Positions 7,035-14,178 of a stretch of DNA of 23,940 bases are shown here, piece by piece. The position numbers and the translations under genes were made by a program. This DNA is from an uncultured Verrucomicrobia subdivision 3 bacterium (GTDB lineage: Bacteria; Verrucomicrobiota; Verrucomicrobiae; Limisphaerales; UBA11358): NCBI GenBank assembly GCA_903847285.1, contig CAINDH010000077.1, forward strand, positions 1 to 23,940. The letters are read 5' to 3'. The notes beneath the pieces are model-generated. The model searched no databases and was not told where the DNA came from. It saw only the letters and a program-made list of their open reading frames with translations. Each line of letters opens with the position of its first letter. Position 1 is the first letter of the stretch.

Positions 7035-8243
7035 ATGCGCCGCCCGGAACTAGACCAAATATTATCCACGATGCTGGCTGCGCAGCCGGAAGTTTCCGAT
7101 TTGCTTTTCGTGGCAGATCGCCCGCCGCAGGTTGAGGCTTACGGCGAACTCAAGCCTGTCGTCCTTGACCCTCCCATCCCCAAGCTCACGCCGTTTCAGA
7201 TTGAAACCATTGCGATGAATGTCATAGGAGACAACGCGTGGCAGATTGAAGACCTGTTGCGTCACGGTTCGTGTGATGCCTCGTATTCGCTTGGCGACCG
7301 CTCGCGTTTCCGCGTGAACATATTTTCGCAACGCGGAAATTATTCCATTGTAATGAGGCAGTTGAACTCCACGATACCGACATTGGAGAAATTGCAATTG
7401 CCGGAAGTGCTGAAACAAATTCCGCGCGAGAAAACCGGCCTTGTGCTCGTCACGGGCGCAACTGGTTCTGGCAAGACTACCACCCTCGCGGCTATCTTGG
7501 ACGAAATCAACCGCGAGAAACCCGTCCACATCGTCACGCTTGAAGACCCGGTGGAGTATTTGCACAAGCATAACCGCGCCACGTTCAACCAGCGCGAACT
7601 TGGTGTCGATTTCGATTCTTACGTCAATGGGTTGCGCGCAGCGTTGCGGCAGGCGCCCAAGGTGATTCTCGTCGGCGAAATGCGCGATCGCGAGACGGTG
7701 AAGATTGCCTTGAGCGCAGCGGAGACCGGCCATCTGGTCTTGAGCACGCTGCACACGATCAATGCCGGCGAAACGGTCAACCGTATTTTGGGTATGTTCG
7801 AGCCGGAAGAGCAGGAGCAAATCCGCATTCGCCTCTCTGACTCATTGCGTTGGGTCGTGAGCCAGCGGCTTGCACCAAAAGTCGGAGGCGCACGGCACGC
7901 CTTGATTGAAATTATGGGGTCCAATCTGCGCACGCAGGAATCCATTCGCCTAGGCGAGAGCGAAGGTAAGACTTTTTACGAAATCATCGAGGCCAGCTAC
8001 ACGTTCGGCTGGCGCAACTTTGACAGCGCCTGTCTGGAAGCCTACGAGCAAGACATTATTTCTGAAGACACCGCGCTGCTCTACTGCACCAAGCGCAGCG
8101 TCGTTTCGCGTGGCATTGATAATATCAAGAAGGCGCGCGGCGAAATGGCCACAACTGCCGGCTCGCTGCGGATGCGTGCCGGGGTTACTGGCACAAGCGG
8201 CGAAACTTCCGTCGACGGCCCGCCCTTGTTGAAACTCAAATGA
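7035..8243 (+). CDS. Second PilT/PilU-type retraction ATPase
   Basis: 402 residues from ATG 7035. Same fold as the preceding PilT but clearly diverged. The N-terminal domain ~1-115 includes SDLLFVADRPPQVEAYGEL. Walker A is GATGSGKT (141-148), the Asp box IVTLEDPVEY, Walker B ILVGEMRD (211-218) and the His box TGHLVLSTLHT. The C-terminal region lacks the PilT signature NLIREGKTHQI and ends in a longer tail (about residues 350-402). This fits a PilU-like accessory ATPase, which in other bacteria works together with PilT at the same machine; the assignment to PilU as opposed to a lineage-specific paralog is inference. All core ATPase motifs are intact. Its TGA overlaps the ATG of the next gene. 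Confidence 0.9.
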   Translation: MRRPELDQILSTMLAAQPEVSDLLFVADRPPQVEAYGELKPVVLDPPIPKLTPFQIETIAMNVIGDNAWQIEDLLRHGSCDASYSLGDRSRFRVNIFSQRGNYSIVMRQLNSTIPTLEKLQLPEVLKQIPREKTGLVLVTGATGSGKTTTLAAILDEINREKPVHIVTLEDPVEYLHKHNRATFNQRELGVDFDSYVNGLRAALRQAPKVILVGEMRDRETVKIALSAAETGHLVLSTLHTINAGETVNRILGMFEPEEQEQIRIRLSDSLRWVVSQRLAPKVGGARHALIEIMGSNLRTQESIRLGESEGKTFYEIIEASYTFGWRNFDSACLEAYEQDIISEDTALLYCTKRSVVSRGIDNIKKARGEMATTAGSLRMRAGVTGTSGETSVDGPPLLKLK

Positions 8244-8710
8244 ACGCCTCTTTTGATTTCGTCTCGACTGGCGACAAGCCTGCGCTCATCGCTTTTTCCA
8301 CCCCGGCATGGATGGAAGCCGCCAAGTCAGCCCTCATTGAACTTGGTTACAAAGTTCACACCGCCGCTACGCACAGTGATTTTCTCCTGCGCTACAGTCA
8401 GGCGCAGTATCACGTCGTGATTGTCGAAGAATTATTTGGTGCGAACAGCGTCGTCGAAAACCTCACGCTTACCGCGTTGCAAAACATGGCCTCGGCCCAG
8501 CGCCGCCACACCACGGTAATTCTTGTTGGTGAATCGTTTCAGACGTTTGTGCCGATGGAAGCCTTCAAGCACAGCGTCCACGCCGTCATCAATAGCTCGG
8601 AAATTTTTCTCTTCAAACAGCTCATCGAAAAAGCCGTGGCCGAGAACGAGCTCTTTCTCCACAGCTTCCGCGAAATTCAGCACCGCGTCCTGACTGGCGG
8701 CAAAAGTTAA
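8240..8710 (+). CDS. Degenerate receiver (REC-like) domain protein coupled to pilT genes
   Basis: 156 residues; ATG 8240 overlaps the stop of the second ATPase gene (ATGA), so translation is coupled. The alternation of strands and helices fits a CheY-like fold: beta1 PALIAFSTPAW, helix MEAAKSALIELG, beta2 YKVHTAAT, beta3 YHVVIVEELFG, beta4 HTTVILVGES, beta5 HAVINSS, final helix FLFKQLIEKAVAENELFLHS. The acidic pair after beta1 is missing (S-T instead of D-D), and the usual phospho-Asp after beta3 falls on VEE, with no Asp. The Lys-Pro after beta5 is absent. So it is probably a pseudo-receiver that cannot be phosphorylated in the classical way and acts as a protein-binding module for the pilus ATPases. 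Moderate certainty on the fold, low on the role. Its TAA abuts the stop of the gene on the other strand. Confidence 0.7.
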   Translation: MNASFDFVSTGDKPALIAFSTPAWMEAAKSALIELGYKVHTAATHSDFLLRYSQAQYHVVIVEELFGANSVVENLTLTALQNMASAQRRHTTVILVGESFQTFVPMEAFKHSVHAVINSSEIFLFKQLIEKAVAENELFLHSFREIQHRVLTGGKS

Positions 8711-11308
8711 TCAGGGCAAGGCCAGCCTGTAAAATACACTGCCGCTGCTCTGGCCAACGGTTACCACCACGCGGTTGGTTGCAGTCGAGCCCGGCACAGT
8801 CACCCAGTTGTTTCCTAATCCAGAGGTCAAGTTGTTGGTCTGTGCTTCCAAATGTCCACCGGTCGGCGGCCAAGAGATTTCCAGTTGGTTGCCGTTGCGT
8901 TGAAACGAGAGCCGGAGCGCGACAAGCTTGAAGACCACGCCGCCGGTTCCGTTCGCCGACGTGTTGGTTGCCAGCGCATAAATCTCACCGTCTGCATCCT
9001 GCCCGAAGCCGTGCACGGTCAGGCCGTTCGGCAAAATGGCGCTGCCACCGTATTGGAACAACGGAAACGCCTTGATTTGGCCGGTTTGCAAATCGGCATA
9101 GAAAATTCGGCCATCTGCCCGCACGGGAGAAGTTTTCAAAGCGAGGTCGCCGAAAATATATTTTCCATAAAGCTCCGGGAACGCCGTGCCGCGATAGACG
9201 AAGCCGCCGGTGATGGAAATGCCGTCGTTGTGATCGTATTCGAGCGTCCCGAGCGCGCCAGAGATCGGATCAATGAGGCCACCCGGAATTCCCACGCTGC
9301 GGTGGCCCGGCGGGAAGCCGATGGTTCCGGCGTTGCCAGCGGGGCCGTTCGTGCGGTTGAAAAGAAAATCACCTTCTTTGATCGCCCAACCGAAGTTGCC
9401 GCCGAGTGTGACGCGGTCAATCTCTTCAATGTTGTTCTGGCCGACATCCGCGAGGATTAAGTCGCCGCTCAAACGATCAAAACAGAAACGGTAAGGGTTG
9501 CGCACGCCATAGGCGTAAATTTCTTTCACCTGACCGGCACCCTGAAATGGATTGGAGGCTGGTATACGGTATTGCCCGTTGGCGCTGACGGCATTCGGGC
9601 TGCCAGACGTTAGCGTCGGATTAAGCGGATCGATTCTTTAAAATTTTCCAAGCGGGGTGCTCAGGTTTTGCGCGTTGCCACCTGGTTCGATATGGCTTGT
9701 GCCGACGTCATTCGCATCGCCGCCGTCGCCCAATCCGAGATAAAGATAGCCGTCCGGGCCGAAGGCAATCGTGCCGCCATTGTGGTTTGCTGCGGTCTTG
9801 CCGAATGAGATGACTTCGCGGCGCGAAGCAGAGTCAACGACGTTGGCGTTGGTGGTGGAAATTTTCCATTCGTTGACAACGTTTTTATAATTGTTCGTCG
9901 CTGCGTTCGGCGCGACATAAGTGGGCGAGATTCCGATCGGGTTGGTTTCACTGTTGTATGTGTAGAGTGTGTGGTAGCCAGCACTTGCTGGATTGGTGTA
10001 ACCCGGGTGAAACGCGAGTCCCAGCAGCCCGCGCTCGTCATTGGCGTTGGCGGCATTCAGTGGCGGCTGCACGCGGTTGGTGATATTGAGCGCTGCGTCT
10101 GGTAATAAATTTCCGTTTTGAATAACGCGGATTAATCCATTTTGTTCCGCAACGAAGAGTCGGCTTGCGTCGCCCGATGGGTTTATGCCGTAGAGCGGCG
10201 CGGCCAGATTGGTAGCGATAGGCTGAAGCAGGATGACGATGTTTCCATTCGTGATGGCCGGCAGGTATCTGGCGATAATCACGCGAACCGGCGCGGAAGT
10301 CGTCGTGAGACCGAGGTTGTCGGTCGCCAATGCGGTTAAGGTATTCGTGCCCAAGGCAAAACTTCCTGCGATTGAAGTTCCTGAGAAACTGTATGGCCCG
10401 CTCGTAAAACTACGCAGCAGCACGGCACCGTTGAAAAGCCGGACATTTGTCACGCTCCCATCCGCGTCGCTGGCGGAAATTTGCACGGTGATGCTGAAAG
10501 TGTTGCCGAACGTTGAGTTGTCCACCGGGTTGGTGATGGTCACACTCGGCGCGAGATTAGCCGCGCTGACGGAGACATTCACAACCGACGACGTGGTTGC
10601 AAGCCCAAGGTTGTCCTTTGCCACGGCCGTAAGGGCGTGGCTGCCGGTGGTGAGAATCACCGCCAGCGCGAAGGGTGAGTTGTTTGTTCCGCCTAGCAAC
10701 GTTCCGCCGTCGAAGAATGAAACATTTGTCACGCTGCCATCTGCGTCGCTTGCGCTGGCTGCAATGGTGAAGCTGGCGGGCGATGTGAACGACGCGCCGT
10801 CGGTCGGGGCAGTGATGCTGACAGTGGGGGGCACGTTGGCCGCCACTGGCGTGGAGCGGACGTAGGCAAAACCTGAACCTGCTGGTAAAGCGGTAAATTG
10901 AAGTGAAAGATAAATGTCATCCGAAATTAGGTGGACCACCAATGACTGGCCGACCAGCGTGGATACCGGGTGTCCACCGGCGACCGATGTCCAATCGGTA
11001 TAGCTTAGTGTCGCGTAGTCTGAGAGTGATCCCACGGCCCACTCGGTGTCGGTTGGACTGATAAATTTTGTGAAGCCGGATTCAGTGGTGCCGTTAAAAA
11101 TACCGCCCGTTCCGCCGCCGGACGGGACGGCGCGAGTAAGCGATACGTTTGGTGTAAGCTGATCCCGGTCACCTGGGTTACCGTATGGCGCTGCCTGCGT
11201 GAAGGTGGTCGTCGGGCCGTTCCAAATGATTGCCGCCTGCGTCAGTATTGGCATTAATAACGAAGCTAACGATACGAAGCAGAAGCGGAACAGTAATTTG
11301 GTTTTCAT
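8711..11308 (-). pseudogene. Secreted Ig-like / PQQ-dependent sugar dehydrogenase, split by an in-frame TAA
   Basis: ATG 11308 to TGA 8711-8713 is one continuous frame of 865 codons interrupted only by TAA at 9638-9640 (codon 557). Residues 1-26 are a signal peptide (MKTKLLFRFCFVSLASLLMP ending in a TQA-A cleavage site). An N-terminal beta domain is followed by two Ig-like repeats, each with PSV(S/T)IT(A/N)P and SASDADGSVTNV. The six-bladed glucose/sorbosone-type dehydrogenase domain begins near residue 350 (RLFVAEQNGLIRVIQNG; RGLLGLAFHPGY; TIAFGPDGYLYLGLGDGG) and continues past the stop (RIDPLNPTL; EIYAYGVRNPYRF; LADVGQNNIEEIDRV; GGNFGWAIKEGDF). The last ~65 residues are a C-terminal module ending GSVFYRLALP. 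The stop sits in ...LGKF-stop-RIDP..., where family members read LGK-x-LRID. One T-to-A change (TTA to TAA) would explain it, as would a sequencing error. Only GTG could restart the 3' half, which makes a separate protein unlikely. Confidence 0.8.
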
Positions 11309-11405
11309 AATCAGATTTTTTACTCGCTGTGCTGTTGGTGATGCGCAGCTTGTTTCTTCGATTGTCCAATTGAGAGGTGTCTCTGAAAGATTTGTTCCAA
11401 TTTCT

Positions 11406-11432
11406 TTGAATTAAAAAATGTAGTCGAATAAT
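11406..11432 (+). promoter_or_regulatory. Possible sigma-70 promoter for tlyA-nadK
   Basis: TTGAAT (11406-11411, 4/6 to -35) and AATAAT (11427-11432, 5/6 to -10) with a short 15-bp spacer, in the 143-bp AT-rich divergent region between the PQQ-enzyme gene and tlyA. Transcription would begin about 13 bp before GTG 11452. The rest of this region (11309-11405) should hold the minus-strand promoter, but I see no convincing boxes. Confidence 0.3.
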
Positions 11433-11451
11433 TTAATTTTTCCGGCAGCCT

Positions 11452-12192
11452 GTGCACGTGATTCGAATTGATCAGGCGCTCGTCGAACGCGGCCTCTGCG
11501 ATAGCCGCGAAAAAGCCAAGCGCTTCATCCTTGCCGGCCAAGTCCGCATCAACGGCCATCCCGCTAAAAAACCCAGCGATCCCACCAGGCCCGCCGACGA
11601 AATCGTGCTCGATGCCGGCGATAAATTCGTCAGCCGCGGCGGCCATAAACTTGAGCACGCCCTCGAACATTTTCAAATCGGAGTGAAAGGCTTCATCGCG
11701 ATTGATTTGGGCGCGTCCACCGGCGGCTTCACTGACTGCCTGCTTCAGCGTGGTGTGGAAAAAGTTTTTGCGGTAGATGTCGGGCAGGGGCAGCTTGCCT
11801 GGAAACTCCGCAGTGACCCACGTGTCGTGGTTATGGAGAAAACCAACGCGCGGAATCTGAAGCCGGAAAATTTCCCCGCAGCAGCTGATCTGGTGGTCGT
11901 TGACTGCTCCTTTATCTCGTTAAAAAAAATTCTTCCGCCCGCCGTGCCATTGCTGAAACCGGATGGCAAAATAGTCGCGCTCATCAAGCCGCAGTTTGAG
12001 GCGGGAAAGGCCGAGGCGGACAAGGGCAGGGGCGTCATCACTGATTCCGCCGTGCATGAACGCGTGCTGGGCGAGTTGGAAGAATTTATTTCCGCGCAGG
12101 CTGGCCTTTGCTGGCGTGGTGTGGTTCAATCACCGCTGCTCGGCCCGGCCGGCAACAAAGAGTTTTTAACGCTGATTGAAAAAGTCCGCTGA
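11452..12192 (+). CDS. tlyA: TlyA-family S4-domain rRNA methyltransferase/hemolysin
   Basis: 246 residues. TlyA proteins are 2'-O-ribose methyltransferases of 16S/23S rRNA. The S4 RNA-binding domain covers residues 1-60 (IRIDQALVERGLCDSREKAK, then RFILAGQVRINGHPAKKPS). SRGGHKLEHAL (61-71) is the linker signature. The FtsJ/RrmJ-like SAM domain shows DLGASTGGFTDCLLQRG (85-101), AVDVG (107-111), DCSFISL (151-157) and a late LIKPQFEAG motif. Start GTG 11452; GTG 11458 is two codons later and equally possible, and neither has a clear ribosome site. Its last 17 bp overlap the start of nadK, so the two are an operon. Confidence 0.9.
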   Translation: MHVIRIDQALVERGLCDSREKAKRFILAGQVRINGHPAKKPSDPTRPADEIVLDAGDKFVSRGGHKLEHALEHFQIGVKGFIAIDLGASTGGFTDCLLQRGVEKVFAVDVGQGQLAWKLRSDPRVVVMEKTNARNLKPENFPAAADLVVVDCSFISLKKILPPAVPLLKPDGKIVALIKPQFEAGKAEADKGRGVITDSAVHERVLGELEEFISAQAGLCWRGVVQSPLLGPAGNKEFLTLIEKVR

Positions 12193-13060
12193 CCAATTCC
12201 AACGCATCGGCCTCGTGGGCAACGCGGACAAAGCCGCCTGCGCCGAAAGCGTGCGCACCGCCGCCCGCCTCATCCAGCGCGCCGGTCGAAAAGTTTTTTG
12301 CGACGCCGCCACGGCAAAAATCTCCCGGCTCAAATGCGAAATCCGCGCCGATGCCGCCGCTCTCGCCAAAGAAACCGATCTGCTTCTCATCTTTGGCGGT
12401 GACGGCACGATGCTGCATGCGGCGCGGCAGATTGCCGGTTCGCGCACGCCGATGCTCGGGGTGAACATCGGCAGCCTCGGTTTTCTTACGGCTGTTCCGT
12501 CAGATAAAATAGCCGCCGCGCTTAAATGCATCTGGGCGGGGGAATTTAAATTTGAATCTCGCGCGCTCATCGAAGCCAGCGGCATCTGCCACGGCAGCAA
12601 ACTCACCGCGACGGCGCTCAACGACATTGTTATCACACGCGGCGCAGTCTCTCGTCTTATCGCGCTGGATGTTTCGGTGAACGGCGAACTTGTTACCCGC
12701 TACCGTTGTGATGGATTGATTTTAAGTTCGCCCACCGGCTCCACCGCGTATTCGCTCGCCGCCGGCGGCGCGATAGTTTTACCCACGGCTGAAGTTTTTG
12801 CGCTGACGCCGATCTGCCCACATGCATTGTCAAATCGTTCCATCATCCTGCCGTTATCTGCGACCATTCGCGTAAAGGCCATCAATGCCGCGCCCGCTGC
12901 GTTCTTGAATGCCGACGGACAAATAGTTGGCGAGCTCGATGCCGGTGATGAAATCACCATCCGTCGCAGCCGTCGCTCGGTGCGGTTGATGCGGTTGGCA
13001 CACGGATCGTTCCTCGAAGCCATGCGTCGCAAATTGCACTGGCGCGGAACCTACCTCTGA
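12176..13060 (+). CDS. nadK: NAD kinase
   Basis: 294 residues. Phosphorylates NAD to NADP with ATP. The strand IGLVGN (11-16) starts the alpha/beta domain. The GGDGT motif is at 74-78, NIGSLGFLT at 97-105, the ALND version of the NE/D motif at 147-150, and DGLILSSPTGSTAYS at 179-193. The C-terminal DGQ(I)VGELDAGDEI belongs to the beta domain. The start is TTG 12176, inside the end of tlyA; there is no ATG before the first core strand, so a TTG or other rare start near here is required. Overlap with tlyA implies coupling. Confidence 0.92.
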   Translation: MKKSADQFQRIGLVGNADKAACAESVRTAARLIQRAGRKVFCDAATAKISRLKCEIRADAAALAKETDLLLIFGGDGTMLHAARQIAGSRTPMLGVNIGSLGFLTAVPSDKIAAALKCIWAGEFKFESRALIEASGICHGSKLTATALNDIVITRGAVSRLIALDVSVNGELVTRYRCDGLILSSPTGSTAYSLAAGGAIVLPTAEVFALTPICPHALSNRSIILPLSATIRVKAINAAPAAFLNADGQIVGELDAGDEITIRRSRRSVRLMRLAHGSFLEAMRRKLHWRGTYL

Positions 13061-13147
13061 TTTAAAAATGAAAAATGAAAAATTTAAGACGTCCGAGGCT
13101 GTCTCCGTGGCCGTGCTGCAATTTGAGTTTTTAAATTTTTAATTCCC
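13061..13147. repeat. AT-rich repeat segment between nadK and lacI-family gene
   Basis: Begins with TTTAAAAATGAAAAATGAAA and ends with TTTTTAAATTTTTAATT. AAAAATTTAA (13078-13087) is an exact inverted match to TTAAATTTTT (13131-13140), bracketing a 43-bp GC-richer core. It resembles the AT island inside the methyltransferase gene (5622-5652). It may carry the promoter of the regulator gene or a weak terminator for nadK; no clear -35/-10 pair could be picked out. Confidence 0.4.
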
Positions 13148-14161
13148 ATGGTTCGCCTTAAAGACATCGCCGCCATCGCCCGCGTCTCCGTGATGACCGT
13201 CTCCAAAGCTTTGCGCGATGCGCCGGATGTTTCCGCCGCTACCCGTGAAAAAATCCGGACGCTCGCCGCCCAGATGGGTTACGTCCCGGATTCCAGCGCG
13301 CAAGGCTTACGCTCGCGCACAACGAAGTTTTTTGGCCTCGTCATTCCCGCGACCACGAATCCCATATACGCGCGTATGGTCTATGGCATCGAGGAACGCG
13401 CGTTTGAACTCGGTTACGATCTCATCATCGCACACACACTCAACAAGCCGGAACGCGAAAATCTCGTGCTGCGCCGGATGCTCTCGCGTCGCGTGGATGG
13501 ATTGTTTGTCACGCCGGTATATCGTTTTGAAGCGACGGCGCGCATCTACGAGGAAATTGCCGCCCGAAACATTCCTACCGTGCTGCTCGGACCGCCCGCG
13601 CCGTTCTGTAAAAACTTTCCCGGCGTGGAGATTGAGGAACAGCTTGCCAGCTACCACGTCACCAAGCACCTTATCGGCCTTGGGCACAAAAAAATTGCCT
13701 ACTTCACCGGACCAACTGCCGCGCCGTGGGCGCACGAACGGTTCGAGGGCTATCGCCGCGCGCTGCGCGAGGCGAACATCGAGCCGGATGATGAATTGGT
13801 TTTTCAGTCCGGCAACACGATTGAGGATGGCACGAACGCCGCACTCCAAATGTTGAACGAAGGTTGCCAGCCGACCGCGCTGCAAGCTGTGAGTGATGCG
13901 GTTGCCATTGGCGCGGCGGAGGTTTTATTGCAGCAAGGTTTGCGGATTCCTGAGGACATTTCCGTGGCTGGCTTTGGCAACATTTTACTCGCGGAACATT
14001 TTCGCGTGCCGCTCACCACCGCGCGCCAGCCAAAATTCCGTCTGGGTATCGCCGCTGTGGAAATGATGATGCAGCAAATACGGGGAGAAAAAATTTCCAC
14101 GGTGCGTTTGCCCGCTGAAGTTATCGAGCGTCAGAGCAGCGCAGCACCGAAGGCGGGCTGA
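13148..14161 (+). CDS. LacI/GalR-family transcriptional regulator
   Basis: 337 residues, normal family length. The N-terminal helix-turn-helix and hinge cover residues 1-60 (VRLKDIAAIARVSVMTVSKA; LRDAPDVSAATREKI; AAQMGYVPDSSAQGLRS). The periplasmic-binding-protein-like effector domain follows (FFGLVIPATTNPIYARMVYG; RRVDGLFVTPV; KIAYFTGP; DISVAGFGN). It should bind a sugar or sugar derivative and control uptake or catabolic genes. The convergent GH106-type hydrolase is 17 bp away and is a natural candidate target together with the PQQ enzyme, but no obvious palindromic LacI operator is seen at the hydrolase promoter (17029-17095). Confidence 0.93.
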   Translation: MVRLKDIAAIARVSVMTVSKALRDAPDVSAATREKIRTLAAQMGYVPDSSAQGLRSRTTKFFGLVIPATTNPIYARMVYGIEERAFELGYDLIIAHTLNKPERENLVLRRMLSRRVDGLFVTPVYRFEATARIYEEIAARNIPTVLLGPPAPFCKNFPGVEIEEQLASYHVTKHLIGLGHKKIAYFTGPTAAPWAHERFEGYRRALREANIEPDDELVFQSGNTIEDGTNAALQMLNEGCQPTALQAVSDAVAIGAAEVLLQQGLRIPEDISVAGFGNILLAEHFRVPLTTARQPKFRLGIAAVEMMMQQIRGEKISTVRLPAEVIERQSSAAPKAG

Positions 14162-14178
14162 CCCTATCGGCCATTGGT

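Noticed and set aside
8711..9529. Separate 272-aa dehydrogenase gene starting at 9529
   Set aside because: Its only start is a GTG in the middle of the domain (GQ-V-KEIYAYGVRNP), in the same frame as the upstream part, with homologous residues continuing between 9637 and 9530. It is the 3' half of one broken gene.
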